A stretch of 31,933 nucleotides of DNA from DATFYM01 sp035315065 (GCA_035315065.1 DATFYM010000114.1:1-31933); one strand, 5' to 3'; positions 18,907-27,659 are shown, counted from the stretch's first letter. Translations and numbers: made by a program. Notes: generated from the letters alone by a model not told the origin.

Positions 18907-19620
18907 ATGAGTAACGGATTGAATCTACCCGACCCAAAGCAGGCATGGTCCAGGATTCTCGAGCGGATTTACCACGAGGATCACATTCTCTATGCGCGCA
19001 TAAACAATTTCACGACCGTGCAGGCGTTTCTCGCCACGGCCCTCGCGTTCGCAACTTCTGCCACCACGACAGCCCGCAACATCAGCCTGATCGTGGCTCT
19101 GTTTGGCCTGGTGCTTTCGCTATTCTACATATCGCTCGGCTTCCGCGGCGTCCGTGTCATTCAATTTTGGCGGGCTTACTTGAGGCTATTGGAATCGATT
19201 CCTGGCATGACTGCCATCGACTCGCACTTGTCCGAGTTCTACCGGTTGGGCCACCGGCGCGGCCCGGAGGAAACCGAGTTGCCGCTGGCAGAGGGCTTGG
19301 CCATAAAAATCGACACTTCCTGGTGGGCTCGCAGGTCCGTACACGACCAATTCCCGTGGTATCTTCCGGGCTTTTCGGGAACCATGTTCATCGCGGTCGG
19401 AATCCCGATCCTCACGACTTCCTTTTGGGTGCTCGTGCTCTACGCCTTGTTCTATCCACACGCTGACATGAGATGGTTCGTGCTCGGACTCGCCGGCGGT
19501 CTCATGCTCATGTTTCTGCTCCATCTTCTTGCGGGACGCCTCGTTCCCGCTCCGATTCACGAAGGGCGGACCCACCCAAGCCCCGTCGGCGATCCGCAAT
19601 CGGATAGCAATCGTAGTTGA
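18907..19620 (+). CDS. Hypothetical membrane protein (about four helices)
   Basis: This is a 237-residue protein that I cannot assign. The cytoplasmic N-terminus contains LERIYHEDHILYARINNFTT, followed by two close membrane helices (about 38-80, FLATALAFA and SLIVALFGLVLSLFYISLGF). A 90-residue soluble part includes YRLGHRRGPEETELPLAEG, and two more helices occupy about 155-215 (TMFIAVGIPILTTSFWVLVLY and VLGLAGGLMLMFLLHLLAG). The short tail is rich in Pro and Ser. The layout resembles small stress or sensing membrane proteins with a charged N-terminal helix, but no catalytic motif is seen. It precedes a truncated MmcQ/YjbR gene. Confidence 0.75.
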   Translation: MSNGLNLPDPKQAWSRILERIYHEDHILYARINNFTTVQAFLATALAFATSATTTARNISLIVALFGLVLSLFYISLGFRGVRVIQFWRAYLRLLESIPGMTAIDSHLSEFYRLGHRRGPEETELPLAEGLAIKIDTSWWARRSVHDQFPWYLPGFSGTMFIAVGIPILTTSFWVLVLYALFYPHADMRWFVLGLAGGLMLMFLLHLLAGRLVPAPIHEGRTHPSPVGDPQSDSNRS

Positions 19621-19655
19621 ATGTTCTAAGGCAAACCGAGAATCGGGCTGACCAA

Positions 19656-20066
19656 ATGCCTAGAAGCACCATCGACTTCGACACCGTATGGAGTATTGGA
19701 CTTGCGTTTTCCGGCGTGAAGGAGAGCACAGCGTACGGGTTCCCAGCGCTCAAGGTCCATGGAAAACTTCTGGCTTGTGTACCTGCTAATCGCTCGGCCG
19801 AACCCGGTTCGATTGTCGTTCGCGTGGATTTCGATGATCGTGCCGAGCTGCTCGCTGCGGCCCCCGATGTTTACTACGTGACGGACCACTACGCCGAACC
19901 TCCGCAAACCTGCCAAGCCTCAAGAGTCTCACCGTCTTCTTTCTGCATGCCCATTCCACTACCAGGAGCCGCGGAGTCAAGTAGACCACTAAACTATCTT
20001 CCGAATACTCGGGGCGCAGGCGCGCGCAAGTGCGCAAGTGTGTACCCGCGACGCCGGGTGGGGTAG
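19656..20066 (+). pseudogene. Truncated MmcQ/YjbR-family protein
   Basis: The first 80 or so residues match the MmcQ/YjbR (DUF419) family of small DNA-binding-like proteins of unclear role: DFDTVWSIGLAFSGVKESTA, YGFPALKVHGKLLACVPANR and PDVYYVTDHY. At about 19893 similarity stops abruptly. The expected remainder (a short helical segment of about 30 residues) is replaced by 50 unrelated, Ser/Pro/Arg-rich residues that continue to a stop at 20064. A deletion or rearrangement at that point explains this best. The ATG at 19656 gives the normal family start. Confidence 0.65.
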
Positions 20067-20089
20067 ACTAATGCCCGTGATTATTTTCG

Positions 20090-22891
20090 GTGCGAACGCA
20101 AAGTGCGTTCCTGAAGGAACTGCGGGTGGCTAGCCATAGAAGTCGGAATGCGGTTCTGGCGGTTACGCATTTCCTGCTGTTACTGACGGCGGGCTTTGTC
20201 GCCGCTCGCTTTGTGTCCTGGCAGCATGAGGGATGGGCCGGGTTCTGGTACGCTCCCGCACTCGGCCCGGAATTCAAAGGAAAACCGGTGATGTTCAAGC
20301 CGGGTGCTGTGTCGAGCATATTCTCGGGCGGGCCGGCAGAGGCTGCGGGACTTACAACGGGTGATGTGCTCCTGACAGTGAACGGAATTCCGACTTCCGA
20401 CTGGGACGAACTGGCCAAGCTCGACGACCGGCTGACGGTCAACGATGAGATTACCTACCGAGTCAGACGCAGGGACGACTCGCAGGCGACCATGCAAGTG
20501 CGCCTCGGCTCCCCGCTGAGGTCACGCCAGATTGTGGTCAGCGCCCTCACCAGCTTGGTGGTCGCCCTGGTTTTTTGTGTCCTTGGCACTTTGGTCTATT
20601 GGCGCAAACCCGAAGATGAGCGCGCCCGTGTCTTCTACCTCCTGTCTTTCTTAGCGACCCTGATCTTTGTGCTATCGCCGCTTGTCTACGTCGATGAGTT
20701 TCCCTCGCGTGGGGCACGATCACTTGCGCAGATGACCGCGCACCAAGTCATCCTCTATGTTGTCGGATCGATCCTCTCATATGCAGCCCAGGTCCTGACG
20801 GTTCATCTGGCCCTGATTTTTCCCCGGAAGCGTCCGGTGCTGGATAAGAACCCCCAGGTATTGCGCTGGCTATACCTGTCGCCACTATTGCAATTCGTCG
20901 GTTTTCCCACGTTTGCCGTGCTGACTCTTCCCGGGCGCGGCTTGCAAGTTGCACTGATGATCCTCTGGCTCTCGGTGCTGGTGATTTTGGGGTATCTGGC
21001 GCGGCGTTGGCATTCACGGGGCTGGAAACAGGCCCTTGGCACTCGACCTGTAACAGTCCTGGGCGCGGTCGTCCTCCTGATCGTCGCCGCAATGGACACG
21101 GTGCTGAAGCTCGTGCCCTCTGAGGTCACCCGCGGAACGATTGGCTGGATCTTTGGAGCGATTACATTTGGCTTCATGTCAGTGGCCGTATTCGTCATCT
21201 ATTCGGTGATTGCGTGTATCTCCATGTATCGCAGCTACCGCGATAGCGGCGTCGAAGAAAGAAAGCAGGTGCGGTGGCCGCTGTGGGGAACCATCGTCAG
21301 CCTCTCGGGCTTGCTGCTCCTGATCGGTTTATCTGTCCTGCTCCGGTCGTTTGATCTGCAACGCCTTGTACCCTTGATTGCCATCGAGGTGGTGGAAAAA
21401 ATCTGCTATGTCTTTATTCCCTTGTCTTTCGCATTTGCCATCCTGAAGTATCGGCTGATGGACATTGATGTCGTCATCCGCAAGACCGTTACCTACTCGA
21501 TCGTGAGCGGGAGCGTGGTGACGCTGTATCTCGGCCTTGCCGGCGGCTTGGGAGGGTTACTCCTCACGCGCTTGGGCGTACACAGCACCTGGATCACGGT
21601 GGGCGCGACGCTGGCAGCGGTAGCCCTCTTCGTCCCGGTTCGCGACAAGGTTCAAAGCATCGTGGACGAACGCTTCTTCCGGAGGAAAGAGGATTTGCCA
21701 CGCGCTCTCCGTACTCTGAACGCCAAGACTGCCGATATCACTGACCTGTTTGTGCTGCTCGACGTTGTTGCCGAAAACCTGGTTCAGGTGCTGAAAGTGC
21801 GCAACGCCGTGATCTTTCGGAAGTCACTGCGTGAGCAGAGCTTCGTGGCCGCCGTCGAGGTTGGACTGCACGATCGGATTGAGCCTACCGCGCTGCTGAA
21901 AGGCCTGCGCTTTGCCCGCGATACGCCGCTACTTGCCTCCAGCGCGGTGGCGCTTCGACCGCCAGGCAATCTGCCGGACTTCGAGCGACTCGCGGTGGCG
22001 CAACTGGGCACGGCGCTGATCGTACCGGTCCGGCGTCGCGAGGAAACCATCGGGTTCATCAGCCTGGGTCGCAAGCTCTCCGAGCAGGAATTCGAGCCTG
22101 ACGAAATTGAGTTTCTGGCTGCCGTAGCCGACCAGACGGCGGAAGCCATCTACAACCTGCGCCTGCGCAAGCAGGCCCAGGAGTACGAGGAGGCTAGGGA
22201 AATCCAGCAGGGGTTGATGCCCAGGCAGATTCCGCAGATTACGGGCATCGAGGTTTCTGGCAGTTGGCGTCCGGCGCGCATCGTGGGGGGTGACTACTTC
22301 GACGTCTTTAAGTTCAGCGAAAGCAGGCTGGGCCTCTGCATCGCGGACGTATCCGGCAAGGGGATGCCGGCAGCCCTGTTGATGTCCAACCTGCAGGCAG
22401 TGGTCAAGGCGCTGGTTTCCGACAGCATTTCTCCCAAGGAGCTGACGGAGAAAGCCAACCGGGTGATGTGGCGCAACACCACCGAAGCTAAATTCATCAC
22501 ATTCTTCTATGCGCGCCTCGATGCCCGGGCCGGGAGCTTGCAATACACCAACGCCGGCCACAACGCGCCCATTCTAACGCGCACAGATGGAGCCCAAGCG
22601 CGGCTCGAAGAGGGCGGAGTGATCCTCGGCGCCTTCCAGGAGAGTGCTTATCAACAGGGCGAAGTCGATCTCCGGCACGGAGACCGCCTGGTAATGTTCA
22701 CCGATGGCGTGAATGAGGCGATGAACGGTGAGGGAGAGGAGTTTGGCGAAGACCGACTGGTAGAAGCCGCGCGGCGCAATTGTCAGTTGTCAGCCGAAGC
22801 GCTGCACCATGCCCTCCTTAGCCTTGTCACTGAGTTTTGCGGCGACGAATTCGAGGATGACGCCACTGTGCTCGTCGTGGGGGTCTCATAG
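20090..22891 (+). CDS. PDZ, multi-helix membrane, GAF and SpoIIE/PP2C phosphatase signalling protein
   Basis: This 933-residue protein is probably a membrane sensor that dephosphorylates an anti-sigma antagonist. Order: a first membrane helix (about 22-42), a periplasmic PDZ-like domain (about 70-145, with SGGPAEAAGLTTGDVLLTVN), and about eight helices (150-505). A GAF-like domain (about 540-695) follows, ending in EFLAAVADQTAEAI. The PP2C/SpoIIE domain (about 710-930) has the metal-binding residues in IVGGDYFDVF, IADVSGKGMPAALLM, YTNAGHNAP, MFTDGVNEAMN and FEDDATVLV. All expected acidic residues are visible, so it should be active. The start is uncertain: GTG at 20090 has no SD, while GTG at 20126 has AAGGA seven bases upstream and would shorten the protein by 12 residues. 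No sigma factor, anti-sigma factor or STAS partner is adjacent. Confidence 0.88.
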   Translation: MRTQSAFLKELRVASHRSRNAVLAVTHFLLLLTAGFVAARFVSWQHEGWAGFWYAPALGPEFKGKPVMFKPGAVSSIFSGGPAEAAGLTTGDVLLTVNGIPTSDWDELAKLDDRLTVNDEITYRVRRRDDSQATMQVRLGSPLRSRQIVVSALTSLVVALVFCVLGTLVYWRKPEDERARVFYLLSFLATLIFVLSPLVYVDEFPSRGARSLAQMTAHQVILYVVGSILSYAAQVLTVHLALIFPRKRPVLDKNPQVLRWLYLSPLLQFVGFPTFAVLTLPGRGLQVALMILWLSVLVILGYLARRWHSRGWKQALGTRPVTVLGAVVLLIVAAMDTVLKLVPSEVTRGTIGWIFGAITFGFMSVAVFVIYSVIACISMYRSYRDSGVEERKQVRWPLWGTIVSLSGLLLLIGLSVLLRSFDLQRLVPLIAIEVVEKICYVFIPLSFAFAILKYRLMDIDVVIRKTVTYSIVSGSVVTLYLGLAGGLGGLLLTRLGVHSTWITVGATLAAVALFVPVRDKVQSIVDERFFRRKEDLPRALRTLNAKTADITDLFVLLDVVAENLVQVLKVRNAVIFRKSLREQSFVAAVEVGLHDRIEPTALLKGLRFARDTPLLASSAVALRPPGNLPDFERLAVAQLGTALIVPVRRREETIGFISLGRKLSEQEFEPDEIEFLAAVADQTAEAIYNLRLRKQAQEYEEAREIQQGLMPRQIPQITGIEVSGSWRPARIVGGDYFDVFKFSESRLGLCIADVSGKGMPAALLMSNLQAVVKALVSDSISPKELTEKANRVMWRNTTEAKFITFFYARLDARAGSLQYTNAGHNAPILTRTDGAQARLEEGGVILGAFQESAYQQGEVDLRHGDRLVMFTDGVNEAMNGEGEEFGEDRLVEAARRNCQLSAEALHHALLSLVTEFCGDEFEDDATVLVVGVS

Positions 22892-23122
22892 GACTACGAC
22901 GATGCCAGCCGTGCCCTAACCAGCCCGCAACAGAGTCGGGGCAAAGGTTGGTTCGCGGGCCGCTTCAAACTGATGGCCGGGCTGCCGCAGAGCGAAGCTC
23001 AGCGCTTCAGCAATCCGCGCCACCTTACGGGCATTATCCTGAAATCCACCATGCCCGCTTCAACGCAGCATCCTGGTCCCTGGGCGTTGATCCGGCGCCC
23101 CCTTTCCCAAACTTCCGGTAGA

Positions 23123-23482
23123 ATGAGGTTCGTGCCACGTAACTGGATTCGCCAAGCTCGACCGACCTTCGCTTCTTACGTGCTGGTGTTCCTGCAGGTG
23201 CACCTCCTCGGCGTAGCTATGCTCCACCGGCACGGTGAGACGATGTCGCCGTGGCATGGCCTGTGGGTTTCAGGTTGCGAAGTTCAGCCGTCGCCCGCGT
23301 CAGATGGCAGTCTCCTCTGCTCAGCGTGCCAGATCGTTCACAACGGCGCGGCTCAACCTGCCAGCGCCTTGCAGGTGCTTCCGTCATCGATTTCGGTTCC
23401 CCTGGTTTTCCGCTTGACCACGAGCAACTATCGCTCAGAGTTGCCGGCGATGAGTTACGGCCGGGCGCCTCCCCTTGTCTAA
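23123..23482 (+). CDS. Small exported protein, DUF2946-like, metal-linked context
   Basis: The 119-residue product begins MRFVPRNWIRQARPTF, has one hydrophobic segment (ASYVLVFLQVHLLGVAMLH), a His-rich HRHGE stretch, then a CSACQ motif (Cys pair with a preceding Cys at GCEV), and ends in the YGRAPPLV motif common to DUF2946-type proteins. Such proteins are often found with copper or zinc transport genes. Their function is not known. The frame is open further upstream to 22973, but that part has no protein-like character, so the ATG at 23123 is preferred. It is followed by a TolC remnant and the ZnuA operon. Confidence 0.6.
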   Translation: MRFVPRNWIRQARPTFASYVLVFLQVHLLGVAMLHRHGETMSPWHGLWVSGCEVQPSPASDGSLLCSACQIVHNGAAQPASALQVLPSSISVPLVFRLTTSNYRSELPAMSYGRAPPLV

Positions 23483-23581
23483 GACTTCCTTCCCGGTTCG
23501 TTCGGTCGACCCCTCAATTCTCTAAGCAATGTGGGGTGATCGGCCATTCTTTCCGACACTCTCAGCGTTGAGGGATTAGCG

Positions 23582-23805
23582 ATGACGAACCACAACAGCA
23601 TGCGCTCGACAGCAAGGCACGGGGAAGTTTTGAGTACTGTGATATTCGTGCTGGCTTGGACGGCAGGGAGCATGGCAGCAAGCCCGCAGCAGGCTCCACC
23701 GCGCGCGCGCATCGATCTCGATCAGGCGATCCAGCTTGCGTTGGCGCATAACCACTCGCACTGGAACAGGTGCGCCAGGCGGTGGGCACAAGGAATCTGC
23801 CATGA
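23582..23805 (+). pseudogene. TolC-family outer-membrane efflux protein with a large internal deletion
   Basis: The N-terminal part encodes a signal peptide (VLSTVIFVLAWTAGSMAAS) and the TolC-family start RARIDLDQAIQLALAHNHS. At about 23757 similarity to the N-terminus stops. In another frame the next bases read ALEQVRQAVGTRNLP then TGA (23803-23805), which looks like the last helix of the same family. The roughly 400 residues between are missing, and the two ends are out of frame. It would have been the outer-membrane channel of an RND efflux system, of which another remnant lies at 27142-27636. Confidence 0.7.
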
Positions 23806-23879
23806 GGATTCGGTTGAGGCTCTTATAGTAGTGACATACGACTGCATCAGTTCGCGAACATAGCAGGAGGATTCTTACC

Positions 23880-25220
23880 ATGCGACGACTTGTGGTTCTG
23901 GTTGGGTTGTTGGTTCTCGCGCCCGGAATCCTTGGGGCGCAAACGAATGGTAACGTAGAGGACCGGCTGAAGGCCGACGAAGAGCGCATCCGGGCTTTGG
24001 AGGAAGAGATCAAGGCGCTCAAGACTGCCCTCGCGGCAGTAACCTCGACTGCGCCCATGGCCGGAGTGCAGGTCCCTAAGCCAACCCCTGAGGTTGCGGC
24101 GGCCCCGCCGCCCCCCGCGCCCGAGACAGCCGCACAGCAACCCGTCGAGTCGCCTCCGCCGGCCCAAGCCCCGCCCACGGTGGCGGCGGCTCCCGTGTTG
24201 CCTGGCGAATCTGCGGGCACTTTGCCTGTTTATGGCGGCGCCAGTGCAGCCGCCAAAGCGTTGAACCCGGACATCAGCGTGATCGGCGATTTTCTCGGTT
24301 CAGCCGGCAAGAACCCGGTGCGCCCCGGGCCGTCTTTGGAAATGCACGAGTCGGAAGTCGGCTTGCAGGCCATCGTCGACCCTTACGCGCGAGCCGACTT
24401 CTTCCTATCCTTTGGGGAGGAAGGAGTGAATCTCGAAGAAGGGTACATCACTTTCACTTCGCTCCCCGGAGGATTCGTCGCCAAGGTGGGCAAGATGCGG
24501 GCCGCTTTTGGCAAGGTGAACACCCTTCACAATCACGTGCTCCCGTGGACAGACCGGCCGCTCGTCACGCAGAACCTCGTAGGGGGCGAAGACGGGATTG
24601 ATGATGCCGGCATATCCGTAACCCGCATCCTGCCGGCCCCTAAGAACATTTTCCTGGAGGCGACAGCGCAGGTCTTCCGGGGCGACTCGAGCGATGTCTT
24701 TAAGTCTAACCAAGGGGGGGAACTCGGCCTGGTCGGCCACTTGCGCGGTTACAAAGACCTCACCGACAATACTAATGTTGATCTGGGCTTCTCCTACGCG
24801 CGTGGTCATAACGAAGCGGGCAGCGCGTATCGGACGCAACTGTATGGCATGGATGCCACGTTGCACTGGAAGCCGCTGCGACGTTCCATCTATCATTCCT
24901 TCATCGGGCGCAGCGAACTAATCTGGAGCGAACGCGAGCAGGTCGGACCAGTCCAGCAAGCATTTGGTTTCTATACCTCTGGCGACTACCAACTCGGCAG
25001 ACGATGGTTCGTCGGCGGGCGATACGACCGCTCCGAGCGGGCGACCAATGCCAGCCTCACCGACTCCGGCTTTTCCACCATCCTCACTTACTGGCCCAGC
25101 GAGTTCAGCCAAATTCGCGGACAGTATCGGTTCGGCCGCTATGCTGACGGCCGGGAAGCGAATGAATTACTTTTCCAATTCCAATTCTCTCTGGGGGCGC
25201 ACGGTGCCCACCCCTTCTAA
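23880..25220 (+). CDS. Outer-membrane beta-barrel porin of a metal-uptake operon
   Basis: This 446-residue outer-membrane protein has a cleavable signal (VVLVGLLVLAPGILGAQ). A coiled-coil segment (EDRLKADEERIRALEEEIKA, about 28-55) probably trimerises or binds peptidoglycan. A Pro/Ala-rich linker (about 62-115) follows, and then a beta-barrel domain (about 130-446) with alternating aromatic and polar residues ending in LLFQFQFSLGAHGAHPF. Barrel proteins of this kind accompany ZnuA-type binding proteins in several phyla and are thought to admit metal ions (family knowledge, not shown here). A strong SD (AGGAGG) precedes the ATG. The stop is 9 bases before znuA, so they form one transcript. Confidence 0.82.
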   Translation: MRRLVVLVGLLVLAPGILGAQTNGNVEDRLKADEERIRALEEEIKALKTALAAVTSTAPMAGVQVPKPTPEVAAAPPPPAPETAAQQPVESPPPAQAPPTVAAAPVLPGESAGTLPVYGGASAAAKALNPDISVIGDFLGSAGKNPVRPGPSLEMHESEVGLQAIVDPYARADFFLSFGEEGVNLEEGYITFTSLPGGFVAKVGKMRAAFGKVNTLHNHVLPWTDRPLVTQNLVGGEDGIDDAGISVTRILPAPKNIFLEATAQVFRGDSSDVFKSNQGGELGLVGHLRGYKDLTDNTNVDLGFSYARGHNEAGSAYRTQLYGMDATLHWKPLRRSIYHSFIGRSELIWSEREQVGPVQQAFGFYTSGDYQLGRRWFVGGRYDRSERATNASLTDSGFSTILTYWPSEFSQIRGQYRFGRYADGREANELLFQFQFSLGAHGAHPF

Positions 25221-25229
25221 GGAGTTTAC

Positions 25230-26177
25230 ATGAACACAGGATACCTCAGACTGCGTCTCATTTTGATTTTGACCGTGGTTATTGCGTTCGGCTTGCTTTC
25301 CCCGGTCCCGGGAACGGGCGCTTCAAAACTCAAGGTCGTGACGGCGACGAGCGATCTGGCGGCACTGGCGTCGGAAATCGGCGGCGACCACATCGACGTG
25401 GAATCCATCGCCCGGGGCTATCAAGATCCGCACTTCGTGGAGGCGAAGCCCAGCTTCTTGCTCAAGCTGCGGAAGGCAGATTTGCTGGTTGTGGTCGGCC
25501 TGCAATTGGAAATTGGCTGGCTCCCCCCTCTGATCACCCAGTCCGGCAACCCGCGAATTCAGGTAAGTGCGGCGGGTTACTTGGACGCTTCGGACTTTGC
25601 GGAGATACTCGAAAAACCCACCGGCGTGGTCACCCGGGCCATGGGCGATGTGCACCCGCTGGGCAACCCGCACTACTGGCTTGACCCGGAGAATGGCCGC
25701 CGGATCGCCCAAGGAATTCAGGGTAAGCTCGCCGAGATGCGGCCCGAAGATGCCGGGTACTTCGCCCAGCGCTTCCAGGCGTTCAGCCAGCGGCTGACCA
25801 CTCAAGAAAAGGCCTGGGACGAAGCCATGAAGCCGTTCCATGGGCTCAAAGTGGTTTCCTATCACAAGTCCTGGCCGAATTTCGCCAAACGTTTCAATCT
25901 GAATGTAGTCGGCTACATCGAGCCACGCCCGGGCATTCCACCTTCTCCCAGCCACACCTTGGAACTGATCGGCATGATGCAGCGGGACAATGTGAAGCTG
26001 ATCATGGTCGAGCCTTACTTCGACCTGAAAACCCCGAACAGTATTGCCAGCCACACGGGAGCAAAGGTCCTGGTCATGCTCCCTTCGGTGGGTGGGGAGA
26101 AAGAAGTATCGGATTATTTCAAACTCTTCGACTACGATATTGCGCTGCTCAGTAAAGCGGTCTCGACCGCACATTAA
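25230..26177 (+). CDS. znuA: ABC-type Zn/Mn transporter, periplasmic binding protein (ZnuA/TroA family)
   Basis: This protein captures a divalent metal (Zn or Mn) in the periplasm and delivers it to the permease encoded next. The 315 residues start with a signal peptide (about 1-28). The cluster A-1 domain retains all four metal ligands in order: His in GYQDPHFVEAKPS, His in LGNPHYWLDPENG, His in VVSYHKSWPNF, and the acidic ligand in MVEPYFDLKTP. The His-rich loop found in many zinc-specific ZnuA proteins is absent (only RAMGDVHPLG remains), so metal preference cannot be fixed. TAAGGAG, overlapping the previous stop, serves as SD for the ATG at 25230. Confidence 0.92.
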   Translation: MNTGYLRLRLILILTVVIAFGLLSPVPGTGASKLKVVTATSDLAALASEIGGDHIDVESIARGYQDPHFVEAKPSFLLKLRKADLLVVVGLQLEIGWLPPLITQSGNPRIQVSAAGYLDASDFAEILEKPTGVVTRAMGDVHPLGNPHYWLDPENGRRIAQGIQGKLAEMRPEDAGYFAQRFQAFSQRLTTQEKAWDEAMKPFHGLKVVSYHKSWPNFAKRFNLNVVGYIEPRPGIPPSPSHTLELIGMMQRDNVKLIMVEPYFDLKTPNSIASHTGAKVLVMLPSVGGEKEVSDYFKLFDYDIALLSKAVSTAH

Positions 26178-26195
26178 GGTGACAAGGGAGGTTGA

Positions 26196-27029
26196 ATGGA
26201 AATTCTTCCGTTTTTGCTCATGCCGTTTCTGGCCAGTCTGATCCTGACCGGCATCCACGCTTACCTGGGCGTGCACGTGGTCGAGCGCGGAGTTATCTTC
26301 GTCGACCTCGCTCTGGCTCAGATCGCGGCGTTAGGGGCCACGGTTGCAATCCTCCTCGGCATGGACCCACACAACGGCTATACGTATTGGATCAGCCTGG
26401 CCTTCACCTTTCTCGGCGCCGCGATCTTCGCCCTCGTGCGGGTGCGGCGCGCGCGCATTCCGAAGGAAGCTATCATCGGTATTGCCTACGCTGTTGCTTC
26501 TGCCGCAGCGATTCTGGCCATGAGCAAAGCTACCGGTGAAACCGAGCACCTGAAGGATATGCTGGTCGGCAACATCCTGGCGGTCTCCGGCCCGGAGGTG
26601 GCCAAAACCGCAATCCTCTATGCGGCCGTTGGCTTGTTCCACTTTGTTTTCCGCAAGAAGTTCCTACTCATTTCTATCGATCCCAAGGGGGCCGAGGCCC
26701 AGGGCATCTCGATTCGGTTCTGGGACTTCCTCTTTTACGCTTCATTCGGATTCGTCGTCACGTCGTCGGTCGCCATCGCCGGAGTCCTGCTGGTTTTCTG
26801 CTACTTGATCGTACCCTCGGTGGGCGCCATGCTGTTCGCGGATCGGATCGGGCGGCGACTGGCCATCGGCTGGACAATGGGGACGCTGGTCTCAGCGTTG
26901 GGCGTGTATCTCTCCGTCGTGCTGGATCTACCGACGGGCGCCACCATTGTCTGTACGTTCGGGGGTATCCTGATGCTCATGTTTCTTGTTCACATGCTTC
27001 TCTTTAATCGCCACAGGACTCCGGCCTAA
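26196..27029 (+). CDS. znuB: ABC-type Zn/Mn transporter permease (ZnuB family)
   Basis: This 277-residue inner-membrane protein of the ABC-3 family has eight to nine hydrophobic helices. Typical features are GVHVVERGVIFVDLALAQIA near the N-terminus, DMLVGNILAVSGPEV in the middle, and VIAGVLLVFCYLIVPSVGAM-like sequence (with IPS/VPS Pro) in the C-terminal half, which forms the conserved permease loop. The GGAGG SD lies nine bases before the ATG, 18 bases after znuA. The ATP-binding subunit (ZnuC) is missing from this operon and from the window. The gene is followed directly by decayed sequence, so znuC may have been lost or may be encoded elsewhere. Confidence 0.92.
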   Translation: MEILPFLLMPFLASLILTGIHAYLGVHVVERGVIFVDLALAQIAALGATVAILLGMDPHNGYTYWISLAFTFLGAAIFALVRVRRARIPKEAIIGIAYAVASAAAILAMSKATGETEHLKDMLVGNILAVSGPEVAKTAILYAAVGLFHFVFRKKFLLISIDPKGAEAQGISIRFWDFLFYASFGFVVTSSVAIAGVLLVFCYLIVPSVGAMLFADRIGRRLAIGWTMGTLVSALGVYLSVVLDLPTGATIVCTFGGILMLMFLVHMLLFNRHRTPA

Positions 27030-27141
27030 AGAACTCGGACTAACCCTTATCTGGCTGGCGGTTCCTACCAGAGTCGTATCTACGCGCCGGGGCGTGACTG
27101 ACGGCAACGATCCCACAGGATTCTACAACGTCGAGTCCTAG

Positions 27142-27636
27142 AAGCTCACCCACACGCCCTTCAGCGTCTCGTCCATCTTAAGTGCTGTCCTAATTTGCCC
27201 TGGGAGCGCGGGCATCTTGCCGGCTCTTCGCTTCTGGGCAAAGCCTTAAGTCAAGAGCGGGCAAGATGCCCGCGCTCCCAGGGTCAAATTAGGACAGTAC
27301 CCCATCTTAGGACTGCTGGTTTTGATGGGTGTGTCGGTAGAAACCGCCGTCATCGACACTTCCTACATCAACAAGCTGCGGCTGGACGGGCTGGGAATCG
27401 CCAAAGCTACCTTCGAGGCTTCGATGGTGCGCCTCCGGCCCATCATGATGACGGCCCTCGTCGCCTGCCTTGGCCTGCTGCCCGCCGCCTTCTCGCACGG
27501 CATAGGGTCAGACTCGCAGCGGCCCTTTGCCATCGTGATTGTAGCGGGCCTAGTCTCGAGGTTGTTCCTCGGCCGCATCGTGAGTCCAGTCCTGTACCAA
27601 ATGGTAGCGCGCGAGGGCGATGTCCTCCAGGTTTAG
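27142..27636 (+). pseudogene. C-terminal remnant of an RND metal/drug efflux pump (CusA/CzcA type), interrupted by a MITE
   Basis: The left piece (27142-27180) encodes KLTHTPFSVSSIL, and the right piece (27310-27636) encodes GLLVLMGVSVETAVIDTSYI, VRLRPIMMTALVACLGLLPA, FSHGIGSDSQRPFAIVIVAG, and ends PVLYQMVAREGDVLQV. Removing the element and one copy of its 8-base duplication restores the frame across the junction, giving PFSVSSILGLLVLMGVSV, as in intact pumps. The preceding 900 or so residues are missing, so it is non-functional. With the TolC remnant it marks a former tripartite efflux operon. Confidence 0.8.
27181..27301. mobile_element. MITE-like palindromic element with 8-base target duplication
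   Basis: A 47-base left arm (27182-27228) and a 48-base right arm (27253-27300) are inverted copies with about three differences, around a 24-base centre. The arms begin GTGCTGTCCTAATTTG and GTACTGTCCTAATTTG (read inwards). CCATCTTA occurs immediately outside both ends (27173-27180 and 27302-27309), a likely target-site duplication. There is no transposase, so it must be mobilised in trans. A truncated relative lies at 18415-18441. The inner arms contain the REP-like word GAGCGCGGGCATCTTGCC. Confidence 0.8.
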
Positions 27637-27659
27637 GTTAGGGCTCGTACTGGGATGAC

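Noticed and set aside
27030..27141. Possible tail of an outer-membrane protein gene (short frame with SYQSRIYAPGRD)
   Set aside because: Too short and without further support to name; left as unassigned decayed sequence.
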